NCBI RefSeq assembly: GCF_026241105.1 | Contig: NZ_JAPFFT010000007.1 | Span: 62,001 to 126,000, forward strand | DNA: 64,000 nucleotides | Origin: Arthrobacter rhizophilus | Lineage (GTDB): Bacteria > Actinomycetota > Actinomycetes > Actinomycetales > Micrococcaceae | Direction of reading: 5' to 3' | Shown here: in pieces, positions 15,419-25,816 of the stretch | Layout of the letters: every line of letters begins with the position of its first letter | Numbering within the stretch: the stretch's first letter is position 1 | Position numbers and translations under genes: made by a program | Notes under the pieces: generated by a model | Databases searched by the model: none | The model's input: the letters and a program-made list of their open reading frames with translations, nothing else | Told to the model about the DNA's origin: nothing

Positions 15419-16819
15419 ATGACTCGTCCCGAAACCACTTTGCCGGCTCCGGTTCCTCCGTCGGCCATGGCTGACGCGCCACGGGCACGGCTCACGCTCG
15501 TGATTGCGTCGCTTGGGTTTTTCCTGATCACTCTCGATATCCTGATCGTCAATGTCGCGCTCACCAGCATCGGGAGGGAGCTCGGGGGCGGAACAGCCGG
15601 GCTGCAGTGGGTGATTGACGGCTACACCCTGATGTTCGCCGCGTTGTTGCTGTTCGCGGGGAACCTGTCGGACCGGATCGGCGCGAAAAGGGCGCTGGGA
15701 TGGGGTATCGCTCTGTTCCTCGTGGCGTCCGTCGCCTGCGCCCTCGCGCCGACCGCGGGGGTCCTGATTGCCGCCCGCTTCCTCCAAGGCGGCGCGGCAT
15801 CGATCATGCTGCCGGCGTCGATGGCTTTGATTCGCCAGGCTTTTCCCGATCCCCGCCGTCGCGCGCACGCCCTGGGGATCTGGGCAGTCGGAGGGGCTGT
15901 CGCTGGAGCCGTGGGACCGCTTGTCGGCGGCCTCCTCACCACGCTGGACTGGAGGCTCGTGTTCGGCATCAACCTTCCCGTCTGCATCGCGATGCTGGTG
16001 CTCCTGGCCTCAGTTGCCACATCGCCCCGACGGCCAACTCCGTTCGACTGGGCAGGCCAGGCCGCAGCGATCGTTGCCCTTACCGCGTTGATGTACGGCC
16101 TCATCACGGGAGGAACAGAGGGCTTCGGCTCCGTGCCCGTCATCGGTAGCTTGGCCCTCGCGGCAGTCAGCCTGGCAACTTTCCTCCTGATCCAGGCGCG
16201 CTGCCGGCACGCGATGATGCCTCTCGAGCTGTTTCGCTCCACAGGAATGCGAATCTCCCTCTCGGTGGGATTCGCGTTCATGGTGGGCCACTTCGGCACG
16301 GTCTTTGTCGTCAGCCTTTTCCTCCAACAACACCTCGGCCTGACGCCGCTTCAGGCCGGTTTCACCTTCCTTCCTTCCGCGGCATTCAGCATCGTCGGCA
16401 ACATCGTGAGCGGAAGCCTGTCCAATCGGTTCGGGACGCGGGTGCCGGTGGTCGTCGGATTGACGTCCATGGTGGTGGGGCTCACCGCGATGCTCCTCAC
16501 AGCACCGCTGGGATCGCCGCTACTCGTTGGTACCTTCCTGGTTTTCACAGGTTCCGGTGGATCGATCGCGATGCCGCAAGTCACCGCCGTCGTGCTCGCG
16601 AGCGTACCGAGCGAAAAGGCAGGCACGGCAAGCGCAGTCTTCAATACCTTCCGCCAAGTGGGCGGGGCGGTCGCCATCGCCGTCTTCGGCGCGCTCATCG
16701 CCGATCGCACCAACTTCGTCCATGGAATGCAGACCAGCTTCATCATCGCGGCGTCCCTGCTTCTTCTCACCGCCCTTGCCAGCCTCTTCATCCACTCGCC
16801 GGCCGCCACCAAAAGTTAG
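15419..16819 (+). CDS. DHA2-type MFS multidrug exporter
   Basis: 466 residues with about 14 predicted membrane helices. Features are LDILIVNVALTSIGRELGGG in helix 1 (the D-x-x-x-V-N-V-A-L pattern of DHA2 drug:H+ antiporters), GNLSDRIGAKRAL in loop 2-3, and ARFLQGGAASIMLPASMALI in helix 4. No strong ribosome site precedes ATG 15419. The upstream 140 bp carries three near-copies of a 14-bp GC-rich unit (about 15281-15315). The gene converges on the UvrA-like gene with 9 bp between stops. A multidrug or antiseptic export role is inferred from family only. Confidence 0.88.
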   Translation: MTRPETTLPAPVPPSAMADAPRARLTLVIASLGFFLITLDILIVNVALTSIGRELGGGTAGLQWVIDGYTLMFAALLLFAGNLSDRIGAKRALGWGIALFLVASVACALAPTAGVLIAARFLQGGAASIMLPASMALIRQAFPDPRRRAHALGIWAVGGAVAGAVGPLVGGLLTTLDWRLVFGINLPVCIAMLVLLASVATSPRRPTPFDWAGQAAAIVALTALMYGLITGGTEGFGSVPVIGSLALAAVSLATFLLIQARCRHAMMPLELFRSTGMRISLSVGFAFMVGHFGTVFVVSLFLQQHLGLTPLQAGFTFLPSAAFSIVGNIVSGSLSNRFGTRVPVVVGLTSMVVGLTAMLLTAPLGSPLLVGTFLVFTGSGGSIAMPQVTAVVLASVPSEKAGTASAVFNTFRQVGGAVAIAVFGALIADRTNFVHGMQTSFIIAASLLLLTALASLFIHSPAATKS

Positions 16820-16828
16820 CCGGCTACG

Positions 16829-19219
<2,391 letters not shown>

Positions 19220-19346
19220 CATGTCTCCATCTGGTACGCGGGCGGCCTTCGCAGCCTCCGTTGGCAAGTCTGGCTCTATCTAAGGAGCCTTATGTAGTAA
19301 GTCTTGTAGGCCGCGCGCGCGGGCGGAAGCCTATGCGCGTGGGCTA

Positions 19347-19703
19347 TTAAGGGTCCTGAAGCAGCCCGAGGACGTTGCCGTCCGGGTCGGTGACGGTGGC
19401 TACGAGGCGGCCGCCGCCGACGTCGTGGGCTGCTTCCTTCAGGGTGGCACCCGCGGCGGTGACGTCCGCGAGCTTCGCCTGGATGTTCGAAACGTGCCAG
19501 TAGGCCACGGGCGAGGTCATGGCCTGCGGGCCGCCTCCCGGAACGAGTCCGATGTGCTGGCCAGCGGCGTCGAAGCCGACATAATACGGCCCGTCGGCCT
19601 GCGGCTGCACGCCGAGCAAGGCGGCGTAAACGGCTTTCGCCGCGGCGAGGTCGGAAACGGGATGCAGCACGGTCTTGATTCCCTCGGTGGAAGAGTCGCT
19701 CAT
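19347..19703 (-). CDS. VOC-family (glyoxalase/bleomycin-resistance fold) protein
   Basis: 118 residues, one VOC module with two beta-alpha-beta-beta-beta repeats: IKTVLHPVSDLAAAKAVYAALLG at the start, YYVGFDAAGQHIGLVPGG in the middle, and the final VTDPDGNVLGLLQDP. The ATG at 19703 is preceded by AGGAGT with a 4-5-base spacer, so longer upstream frames are rejected. The family includes metal-dependent dioxygenases, isomerases and drug-binding proteins; the reaction here cannot be told. Confidence 0.85.
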   Translation of the reverse strand: MSDSSTEGIKTVLHPVSDLAAAKAVYAALLGVQPQADGPYYVGFDAAGQHIGLVPGGGPQAMTSPVAYWHVSNIQAKLADVTAAGATLKEAAHDVGGGRLVATVTDPDGNVLGLLQDP

Positions 19704-19919
19704 GATCACTCCTGAAGTCGTTAGGGGACGAAGCTGGCGTGGACTTGTGTTGTCCATGACCGCCATTCTAGGCGTGGGCCGTGAGCGGCGCTTCTCCATT
19801 CCTGACCGGTCTGGGAGCCTGATTCGATATGCGTAGACACCATTCGTGAACGGTGCCACTATGGCCGAATACGAGCACTGGCACGTCGCGCCGGCTCAAA
19901 AGCGAGGCTGGAGGAACCA

Positions 19920-20351
19920 ATGCCGGAATCCGATCTCGATCTGATGGTGGAGAAGTACCATCGAGCGCTCGATGCGTTCGTCAAGGGAGACCCGGAGCAG
20001 CAAAAGAAGCTGTTCTCAAGGCACGACGACGTCACGCTCGCTAATCCGCTAGGCCCGCCTGCGCGGGGCTCGAGTGCGGTCGAGGCGACCATGGATCGGG
20101 CGTCTTCCGGGCTGAGGGAGGGCGAGCCGATCAGGTTCGAGCGAATCTCCGGGTACACCGGGACGGAGCTTGCATTCATAGTCGAAATTGAATGGGCACG
20201 GGCCAAGGTTGGCGGATCTGATGAAGTGTCCCCGATCCCCCTTCGGGTGACGACGATTTTCCGCTGGGAAGAGGGGGAGTGGAAGGTCCTCCACCGTCAC
20301 GCGGATCCCATACTTTCGCCGCGGCCCATCGAGTCGATCGTCCAGGCCTAG
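19920..20351 (+). CDS. NTF2-like (SnoaL/DUF4440 type) protein
   Basis: 143 residues with an NTF2 cone fold: an N-terminal helix (LMVEKYHRALDAFVKGDPEQQKKLFS), a short DDVTLANPLG strand, and the C-terminal strands ending LRVTTIFRWEEGEWKVLHRHADP. The last part is the family hallmark. GGAGG lies 6 bases before the ATG. It converges with the NUDIX gene and overlaps it by 4 bp. No catalytic residue is assignable; members include small hydrolases, isomerases and stress proteins. Confidence 0.82.
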   Translation: MPESDLDLMVEKYHRALDAFVKGDPEQQKKLFSRHDDVTLANPLGPPARGSSAVEATMDRASSGLREGEPIRFERISGYTGTELAFIVEIEWARAKVGGSDEVSPIPLRVTTIFRWEEGEWKVLHRHADPILSPRPIESIVQA

Positions 20352-20818
20352 CGGGGTCCAAGGTACCGGATCAGCGCGTCGAGGATCGGCACTTGGCCAC
20401 CTACCAACTTGGTGCGGGCAACGGTTTCCGTGGCCCAGACCGCGTCGTCGATCTCCGGGTAGCTCCGGACCACGCCGGATCCTTTCGGCCATTCCAGGTC
20501 AAAGTTGTTGCTCTCAATTCTCTCAGGAGCAAACTCCGATTCCGCAGCGAAGACTGTGATGAGCTTGCCCGACGGCTGCCGGAAAGTGCCAAGCAGGAAG
20601 TAGTCGACGGCGGGTGGGGGGGTCCCCATTTCCTCCGCGAACTCACGCTTGGCGGCCACCAGCGGATCCTCGTCTTCGAGGTATTCCCCCTTCGGAATGG
20701 ACCAGGCGCGCGCATCCTTGTGGGCCCAGAACGGTCCGCCCATATGGGCTATCCACACTTCCAATTCCGCCGCGGAGGTTCGACGGTACAGCAGAATTCC
20801 TGCGCTCCGAACTGTCAT
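20348..20818 (-). CDS. NUDIX hydrolase
   Basis: 156 residues. The NUDIX box is complete from Gly44 to Gly65 (G-x5-E-x7-R-E-x2-E-E-x-G) with Glu62 and Glu63 as metal ligands. The N-terminus SAGILLYRR and the HKDARAWSIPKGEY run before the box match a subgroup that often includes predicted NTP pyrophosphohydrolases. GGGAGG lies 6 bases before ATG 20818. It is likely to hydrolyse a nucleoside diphosphate derivative; the substrate is unknown. The TetR gene ends 19 bp beyond its start on the other side and is transcribed in the same direction. Confidence 0.87.
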   Translation of the reverse strand: MTVRSAGILLYRRTSAAELEVWIAHMGGPFWAHKDARAWSIPKGEYLEDEDPLVAAKREFAEEMGTPPPAVDYFLLGTFRQPSGKLITVFAAESEFAPERIESNNFDLEWPKGSGVVRSYPEIDDAVWATETVARTKLVGGQVPILDALIRYLGPR

Positions 20819-20837
20819 TTGCCCTCCCAGGCATAGG

Positions 20838-21485
20838 TTATCCGCGGACGCCGGCCGGAGGAACCCGCAGCACTCCCACGGCCTCTACGAGGTACGGCAC
20901 GGGATCCGCGTCGGTCCCCGCGGCCCACTGCATCCATGCCTCGAATGTCGCGCCCAGATAGGCGGCGCAGAGGTACCGCGCTGCGCTTTCGCGGACGCCC
21001 AGGGCAACAAGGTAAAGCCGCGCCCGCTCCCGTTGGGGAGCCAAGGCGTCAAAACTCCGGCTTGCCAGCTCGGGATGCTCGGCAATCAGGCGCAGGCGCC
21101 CGCGCGTGACGGAAAGATCCGGGATGGCGGAAACCCCGGCGATGGCGGCCGCCCGCAGTCCCGCCAGGATGCCGCCGTCGTCAGCGTCGCGGTCGTGCGC
21201 GTCCACTACGCGAGTCTCCTCCAGCACCCGGCCCGAAGCCTGGACCACCGGTTCCATGCCGCCCCAGACGAGGTCAGCCTTGCCGGGGAAGTAGCGGTAC
21301 AGGCTCTTCCGTCCGATTCCGGCCGCGCGCGCGATGTCCTCCATCGACGTCTGTTCGTAGCCGTGCTCGGCAAAAAGCCGGAGCGCGACGGCGGCCACGG
21401 CGTCCGGATCAATCGTCACCGGGCGCCCGGTGGAGCGCCCGACGGCGGGCTTCGCATCGTCTGAGGGCATCTCACCAGTATCCAC
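20838..21485 (-). CDS. TetR-family transcriptional regulator
   Basis: 215 residues. The N-terminal helix-turn-helix is clear (ALRLFAEHGYEQTSMEDIARAAGIGRKSLYRYFPGKADLV, residues about 30-70), followed by an all-helical ligand domain. The start is GTG 21485, with an ATG five codons later as alternative. It is divergent from the SDR gene, and a perfect palindrome lies between them (21497-21513), overlapping the probable promoters. It most likely represses itself and the SDR gene. Confidence 0.9.
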   Translation of the reverse strand: MDTGEMPSDDAKPAVGRSTGRPVTIDPDAVAAVALRLFAEHGYEQTSMEDIARAAGIGRKSLYRYFPGKADLVWGGMEPVVQASGRVLEETRVVDAHDRDADDGGILAGLRAAAIAGVSAIPDLSVTRGRLRLIAEHPELASRSFDALAPQRERARLYLVALGVRESAARYLCAAYLGATFEAWMQWAAGTDADPVPYLVEAVGVLRVPPAGVRG

Positions 21486-21496
21486 TCTTACATAAT

Positions 21497-21513
21497 GACA
21501 CAGAGTGTCATAA
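21497..21513. promoter_or_regulatory. TetR operator between tetR and SDR genes
   Basis: ATGACAC-AGA-GTGTCAT, perfect 7-bp arms around a 3-bp centre, 12 bp from the tetR start and 38 bp before the SDR start. Size and position are typical of a TetR-family operator that controls both divergent genes. Confidence 0.68.
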
Positions 21514-21551
21514 GGTGAGTATCACGCCACCACCACGTTCAGGAGGACACT

Positions 21552-22331
21552 ATGGGCAACGAAGCTTCATGGCAAGAAGCCACCATCAACGGCCGCTTTG
21601 CTGGCAAGACCGTCATCGTGACGGGCGCGGGCTCGGGCATCGGCAAGGCCACGGCGCTGCGCGTCGCGAAGGAAGGTGGCCGGGTCATTGCCGCCGACAT
21701 CAGCAAGGAGAGGCTGGACGCGTTGGTGGAGGAGAACGTGGGCCTGGATCTGGTGCCCTTGGCCGGCGACATCTCCACCGAGGAGACCGTTGCCGCCGTC
21801 GTGGTTGCCGCTGGGGGTCGCGTGGACGCCCTGGCCAACATCGCCGGCATCATGGACAACTTCGCTCCGATCCACGAGGTGGACGACGCCATGTGGGAGC
21901 GGGTTTTCCGCATCAACGTCACCGCCCTCATGCGTCTGACCCGCGCTGTGGTGCCGCTGATGCTCGACGCCGGCACGGGCTCCGTGGTCAATGTCGCCTC
22001 CGAGGCCGGGCTGCGAGGTTCCGCCGCTGGCGCCACCTACACGGCGTCGAAACACGCCGTGGTCGGCCTGACCAAGAACTCGGCGGTGATGTACGGGCCG
22101 AAGGGGCTCCGCTTCAATGCGGTTGCCCCCGGAGCCACCATTACCAACATCGAGGCAACATGGGGATCCCAGTTGGCTGCCGAACGCCTCGGTCCGCTGA
22201 TGCAGGCCACTGTTCCCACCCCCGCGACAGCCGCGCAGTTGGCGGCGTCCATCACCTTCCTGCTCAGCGACGACGGAACCAATGTCAACGGCGCCATCCT
22301 CGCCTCCGACGGCGGCTGGTCGGCGCTGTAG
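21552..22331 (+). CDS. Short-chain dehydrogenase/reductase
   Basis: 259 residues of the classical SDR family: cofactor motif TGAGSGIG, NIAG after strand 4, catalytic Ser in NVASEAG, YTASK for the Tyr/Lys pair, and the end NGAILASDGGWSAL. AGGAGG lies 5-6 bases before the ATG. Asp after strand 2 (AADISKER) favours NAD. It is paired with the divergent TetR regulator and followed by an unrelated toxin-antitoxin unit. Such TetR/SDR pairs often detoxify or degrade a small ligand sensed by the regulator; the substrate is not evident. Confidence 0.88.
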   Translation: MGNEASWQEATINGRFAGKTVIVTGAGSGIGKATALRVAKEGGRVIAADISKERLDALVEENVGLDLVPLAGDISTEETVAAVVVAAGGRVDALANIAGIMDNFAPIHEVDDAMWERVFRINVTALMRLTRAVVPLMLDAGTGSVVNVASEAGLRGSAAGATYTASKHAVVGLTKNSAVMYGPKGLRFNAVAPGATITNIEATWGSQLAAERLGPLMQATVPTPATAAQLAASITFLLSDDGTNVNGAILASDGGWSAL

Positions 22332-22380
22332 GGGGTGTCTTAAAGCAAGACGACGGCGGCGGGACGCTGGAGTTCTGGCG

Positions 22381-22420
22381 GTCGTTGCAACACCCCGAGT
22401 TTTGGGAGTTGCAACGACCG
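22381..22420. repeat. Long palindrome between SDR gene and abiE unit
   Basis: Perfect 12-bp arms GGTCGTTGCAAC and GTTGCAACGACC enclose a 16-nt loop (ACCCCGAGTTTTGGGA) that can itself pair CCC with GGG. It lies 50 bp past the SDR stop and may end that transcript. Its self-contained shape also suits a dispersed intergenic palindromic element. Confidence 0.6.
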
Positions 22421-22465
22421 GGTCGACCCGCGTCTCAATTGCCGGCGAGTGCCGCGGCGATCACA

Positions 22466-22502
22466 TACTGCAAAAGTAAGTCCTACGTGTATTATTGCAG
22501 TA
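22466..22502. promoter_or_regulatory. abiE promoter and operator palindrome
   Basis: TACTGCAA (22466-22473) and TTGCAGTA (22495-22502) are perfect inverted arms 21 bp apart. A -10-like TATTAT (22490-22495) touches the right arm and the -35 position falls in the left arm. The ribosome site GGAAGGAG follows at once. AbiEi proteins are known to bind inverted repeats in their own promoter, so this is the expected autoregulatory site. Confidence 0.6.
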
Positions 22503-22519
22503 GGTGGAAGGAGTCTACT

Positions 22520-23212
22520 GTGGTTGCTTCGACTGATGTTGCGGATCTTGCCTCGGAGCAGTGGGGGATGATCACGACGGCACAGGCCCGCAGCCTGGGG
22601 TTCAGCGCGCAGGACATGGCGCGGATGGCCAACCAGGGTCGTCTGGAGCGCCTGCAGCACGGCGTTTATCGTGTCGCCGGCGCACCGCCCACACCCCAGG
22701 ACAGGCTGCGGGCGGCGTGGCTTGCCCTCGACCCGGCACGCACTGCCGCGGAACGACGCCGCGGTCCTGCACCCGCCATCGTCTCCCACCGTTCAGCCGC
22801 CGATATCCAGGGCCTCGGGGACACCGCAGCCGACGAGCTCGAGTTCACGGTACCGGCCAGGAAACAGCCCCGCGACCCGGACGTGAGGATCCATCGCCGA
22901 AACCTGGACAAGGACGACTGGATCCTCATCGACGGGCTGCCCGTCGCCTCACCCTCCAGGGTCGTGGCCGATCTCGCGGCCGAACACGTGGACGGAGGCC
23001 ACCTTGCCGGCATCCTCAGGAGCGCGATCATCCGTGGAAACACCGACGGCGCACGGCTTGCCCACGCGCTGGCGCCCTACGCACACCGTTACGGCGCCCC
23101 AGCCGGGGACGGTGAAGGAGCGCTTGTCCTTCTGCTGGAGCAGGCGGATATCCCCGAAGCCCTCGCCAGGCTCTTCGCGCTTCCGGACCTCAAACACGGA
23201 CCCACGGCGTGA
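22520..23212 (+). CDS. AbiEi-family antitoxin (type IV toxin-antitoxin)
   Basis: 230 residues. The N-terminal winged helix (WGMITTAQARSLGFSAQDMARMANQGRLERLQHGVYRVAG) is the hallmark of AbiEi_4-type antitoxins. The C-terminal antitoxin domain contains PAIVSHRSAADIQGLGD, DVRIHRRNL and LPVASPSRVVADLAAE. The GTG at 22520 has GGAAGGAG 6 bases upstream; the same frame runs open far back through the SDR gene and that part is not coding. The stop overlaps the toxin start by 4 bp. In type IV systems the antitoxin does not bind the toxin; it represses the operon and counters toxin activity. Role: abortive phage defence or element maintenance. Confidence 0.87.
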   Translation: MVASTDVADLASEQWGMITTAQARSLGFSAQDMARMANQGRLERLQHGVYRVAGAPPTPQDRLRAAWLALDPARTAAERRRGPAPAIVSHRSAADIQGLGDTAADELEFTVPARKQPRDPDVRIHRRNLDKDDWILIDGLPVASPSRVVADLAAEHVDGGHLAGILRSAIIRGNTDGARLAHALAPYAHRYGAPAGDGEGALVLLLEQADIPEALARLFALPDLKHGPTA

Positions 23213-24123
23213 CGGCGATCAACGGTTCTTCCGAGTACGCGACCACGACGGCGTTCCGACGGGCCCTTGAAGACAGGCTCAAGGCCCGGTCCAAGGAGAC
23301 CGGCCGCCCGCTCGAGGAACTCCGCCGAGAGTTCCTATTCCAGCGCTTTCTCGCTCTGGTCTTCCAGTACCCCGGCTCGGCGTGGATCCTCAAGGGCGGA
23401 GCGGGGCTGCTCATGCGCCTGCCCGAAGCCCGGTTCTCAAAAGACCTCGATCTGTACCGAAGTGGCGGGCTCGACGCAGCAGAGGCTATGGCGGAGCTCC
23501 GGGAACTAACCGTGCCACGGGACGGCGATCACCTCGAGTTCACCGTGGACGGGCCCGTGGCCTCCGGCCAGGACAATCGACTCGCGCAGGCAAGGATCAC
23601 GGCCTATATCGGCAGTATGTACGGAGCGTTCCCCGTGGACCTCGCACTCGATCTTAAACTCGTGGCCACGCTTGAGACGGTCCGCCCGGATCCTGTGGTC
23701 GACGTCCCTGGCCTTGGCCCCATCCCGGAATTCGTTCTCTACCCGCTGGCCGACCAGGTCGCCGACAAAGTGTGCGCGATGTACGAACTCCACGGGCGGC
23801 AAGCGGCTGTCTCCACCAGGTACCGCGACCTCATCGATCTTGCCCTTATCGTCACCACCAGCAGCCTCGACGCCAGACACCTCCGATCGGCTCTCAAACT
23901 GGAACGCGAACGAAGAAGGATAGAGCTGCCCGCGAAGCTGGAGCAGCCGGGCCCTAACTGGATGGCCGGCTACGCGGCGATAGCTCGCAGAGAAAAAGCT
24001 GCCCGGAAATTCCGTGACATCGGAACTGCCCTTGCCCTTGTTAGCGCCTGCCTTAGCCCAGTCCTTTCCGGCGAGAGGACGAGCGGGAAATGGCATCCCA
24101 CGGATGGCTGGGCCGACCGTTAA
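23209..24123 (+). CDS. AbiEii-family nucleotidyltransferase toxin
   Basis: 304 residues of the DNA-polymerase-beta-like nucleotidyltransferase fold. Motif I is KGGAGLLMRL (Gly63-Gly64) with SKDLDLY (Asp79 and Asp81) as the metal-binding pair. Later DLALDLKL gives the third acidic site, and RYRDLIDLALI matches the conserved toxin motif near residue 205. All key residues are present, so the toxin looks intact. Mycobacterial MenT relatives block translation by adding pyrimidines to tRNA 3' ends; the same is plausible here. The GTG start lies in a GTGA overlap with the antitoxin gene, which implies translational coupling. Confidence 0.87.
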   Translation: MTAINGSSEYATTTAFRRALEDRLKARSKETGRPLEELRREFLFQRFLALVFQYPGSAWILKGGAGLLMRLPEARFSKDLDLYRSGGLDAAEAMAELRELTVPRDGDHLEFTVDGPVASGQDNRLAQARITAYIGSMYGAFPVDLALDLKLVATLETVRPDPVVDVPGLGPIPEFVLYPLADQVADKVCAMYELHGRQAAVSTRYRDLIDLALIVTTSSLDARHLRSALKLERERRRIELPAKLEQPGPNWMAGYAAIARREKAARKFRDIGTALALVSACLSPVLSGERTSGKWHPTDGWADR

Positions 24124-24220
24124 CTACGTATAAGGGGCGTGGAAGGTTCAAGTCCGCGATCGGGACCGTGGTCGAAACCGCCGGCGCTCCCGTCGTCGTC
24201 CTGTGCTTTTGGTTTTGTTT
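24124..24220. other. Intergenic region with tRNA-like fragment
   Basis: This 97-bp gap lies between the converging abiEii and monooxygenase genes. GGTTCAAGTCC (24145-24155) looks like a tRNA T-loop, but no pairing T-stem or acceptor follows, so there is no intact tRNA. Further right CTCCCGTCGTCGTCCTG (24188-24204) matches one arm of the long palindrome at 31229. Confidence 0.35.
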
Positions 24221-24532
24221 CTAGAGTGCGCCTTGGAGCGGAGTTCCCGCAGGGATCGGCTCGTGGCGCATCACGTCGACCGGGCGTTCAAGAAGACCGT
24301 CAAGGGCTGCGTTAAGCCTCTTGACCGGCTGGCCGTCGCCGTGGGCGTCGAGCAATTCGGCGGACTCCCACTTCTCGATCATGAGGATCTGGCCGTTCGG
24401 TGAGTCGTGGATGGCGTACAGCAGGCAGCCGGGCTCCTGATGTACTTCCGCGATGGCCGGAGACAGGGCGGCGACGACTTGGTCGAACGATCCTTCCTTG
24501 GGGGTGAATGTGGCGGTGACGACGACGGGCAT
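24221..24532 (-). CDS. Antibiotic-biosynthesis-monooxygenase (ABM/YgiN-like) domain protein
   Basis: 103 residues, one dimeric alpha/beta-barrel ABM domain: VVTATFTPKEGSFDQVVAALSPAI, EPGCLLYAIHDSPNGQILMIEKWES, then ELLDAHGDGQPVKRL. The HDSP-to-EKWES run is the family signature. GGAGA lies 5-6 bases before ATG 24532. It starts 9 bp after the lacI stop and is probably co-transcribed with it. Members are cofactor-free quinol oxygenases or heme-degrading enzymes; the function is not evident here. Confidence 0.85.
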   Translation of the reverse strand: MPVVVTATFTPKEGSFDQVVAALSPAIAEVHQEPGCLLYAIHDSPNGQILMIEKWESAELLDAHGDGQPVKRLNAALDGLLERPVDVMRHEPIPAGTPLQGAL

Positions 24533-24541
24533 GGGTTCTCC

Positions 24542-25576
24542 TTAGTGAATTGCGGTTTGGGCGAGCGGGGCACAGCTGTTGCGGGCCAGGAAGTCTGCTT
24601 TGACCTCGATGAAGCGGGGGCCGTCGGGCAGTTTGCCCTGCATCCTGCCCAGTACTAGTTCGAGGGAATGTACCGCGAGCATGTCCAAGGGCTGTCTGAT
24701 GACGCTGAGCGGTGGTGACATAAGTTCGGTCCATGGATTGTCATCGAAGACGATCACGGAGAGCTCGTCCGGGATCCGGATCCCGACTTGGACCAGCCTC
24801 CGTACCGAGCTCTGAACCTGGGCTGTGTTGGCCACGATGAGAGCCGTCGGGGGCTGCGGCATCGCGAGAAGGGATCCCACGGCGTCGCCGCCCGAGTCGC
24901 CGCGGAACGGCACGTCGCGGATGAGGAGTGGATCGACGGCGAGGGACGCTTCCTCGTGCGCGGCCCGGTAGCCGTTGATCCTCGCCCGGCCGGTCGACGT
25001 TTGCCGTGGACCCGTCACCAGGGCTATCCGTGTATGACCGAGGCCAATGAGGTACTCCGTGGAGCGCCGGGCTGAGTCGAAGTTCTCAATGCTGACAACG
25101 TCCACATCGGCGAGTTCCTCGATGGTGCGGTCAACAAACACCACATTCACGCCCAGGTCCTGCAGGCGCGCCCACTTTTCGATGTTTCCTCCGGTGGGCG
25201 TTGCGATGACCCCGCTGACCGAACGGTCGAGGAGGGTGTCCAACGAATCGGCTTCCAGGTGCGGGTCCTCTTGCGTTGTCATCAACACCACCTGGACCCC
25301 GTGGCTGCGGGCCTCCCAGACAATACGGTCCGCGAGCCTGGCAAAGAATGGGTTGGACAGATCTGTAACCACCAGGCCAATGGTGAGCGCGTGTCCTGCG
25401 CTCAGTTCGCGGGCTGCTGCCCGGGGGCGGTAACCCAGTTCATCAATGACCCTGAGGACATCTTGACGCTTTGCCGGCGCCACGGGTCCTGAGTCCGGGT
25501 TCAGCACCCGGGACACCACAGAGACCGAAACTCCCGCGGTCGCCGCGACATCGCGAATGGTCGGGGCCTTCTTCAC
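24542..25576 (-). CDS. LacI-family regulator of the TRAP operon
   Basis: 344 residues. The helix-turn-helix and hinge read TIRDVAATAGVSVSVVSRVLN, followed by a ligand domain with TIGLVVTDLSNPFFARL and VIVFDDNPWTELMSPPLSVI. The start is GTG 25576: AAGGAGG lies 5 bases upstream, while more distal starts lack a site. It is divergent from the dehydrogenase-TRAP operon, and a perfect 18-bp CCGG-centred palindrome lies in between, so it should repress both directions and respond to a sugar or sugar acid. Confidence 0.92.
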   Translation of the reverse strand: MKKAPTIRDVAATAGVSVSVVSRVLNPDSGPVAPAKRQDVLRVIDELGYRPRAAARELSAGHALTIGLVVTDLSNPFFARLADRIVWEARSHGVQVVLMTTQEDPHLEADSLDTLLDRSVSGVIATPTGGNIEKWARLQDLGVNVVFVDRTIEELADVDVVSIENFDSARRSTEYLIGLGHTRIALVTGPRQTSTGRARINGYRAAHEEASLAVDPLLIRDVPFRGDSGGDAVGSLLAMPQPPTALIVANTAQVQSSVRRLVQVGIRIPDELSVIVFDDNPWTELMSPPLSVIRQPLDMLAVHSLELVLGRMQGKLPDGPRFIEVKADFLARNSCAPLAQTAIH

Positions 25577-25700
25577 CGCTCCTCCTTGAGGGAATCCATT
25601 GGGCGTAAGTCTTGTGCTTCGGCTCCTTGTGGCCGGCGTCATCCTTATGACTGCACGTGCCTTGGGGCCGTTGACACAGCTTAGCACCGGGTGGTACAAA

Positions 25701-25718
25701 AGTGGAACCGGTTCCACT
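25701..25718. promoter_or_regulatory. LacI operator, perfect 18-bp palindrome
   Basis: AGTGGAACCGGTTCCACT is fully self-complementary. It lies 125 bp from the lacI start and 99 bp from the dehydrogenase start, in the only shared intergenic region. The centre CCGG with A/T flanks is typical of LacI-family operators and resembles, but differs in the arms from, the sites at 6779-6815. Confidence 0.78.
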
Positions 25719-25816
25719 CCGGATAGTTTTCAAGCCAAAAGCGCGACAAGGAAGTTGTCCCTCCACCCAAGCGGCCGGGTTTCCTTCGCATCGCACACCT
25801 ATGAAGAGAGACTCCA

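Noticed and set aside
21515..22519. Upstream in-frame extension of abiEi through the SDR gene
   Set aside because: The peptide is Arg/Gly/His-rich nonsense overlapping a complete SDR; the GTG at 22520 with GGAAGGAG explains the real gene.
24140..24200. tRNA gene after abiEii
   Set aside because: Only the T-loop string is present; no acceptor stem, anticodon arm or CCA end can be folded.
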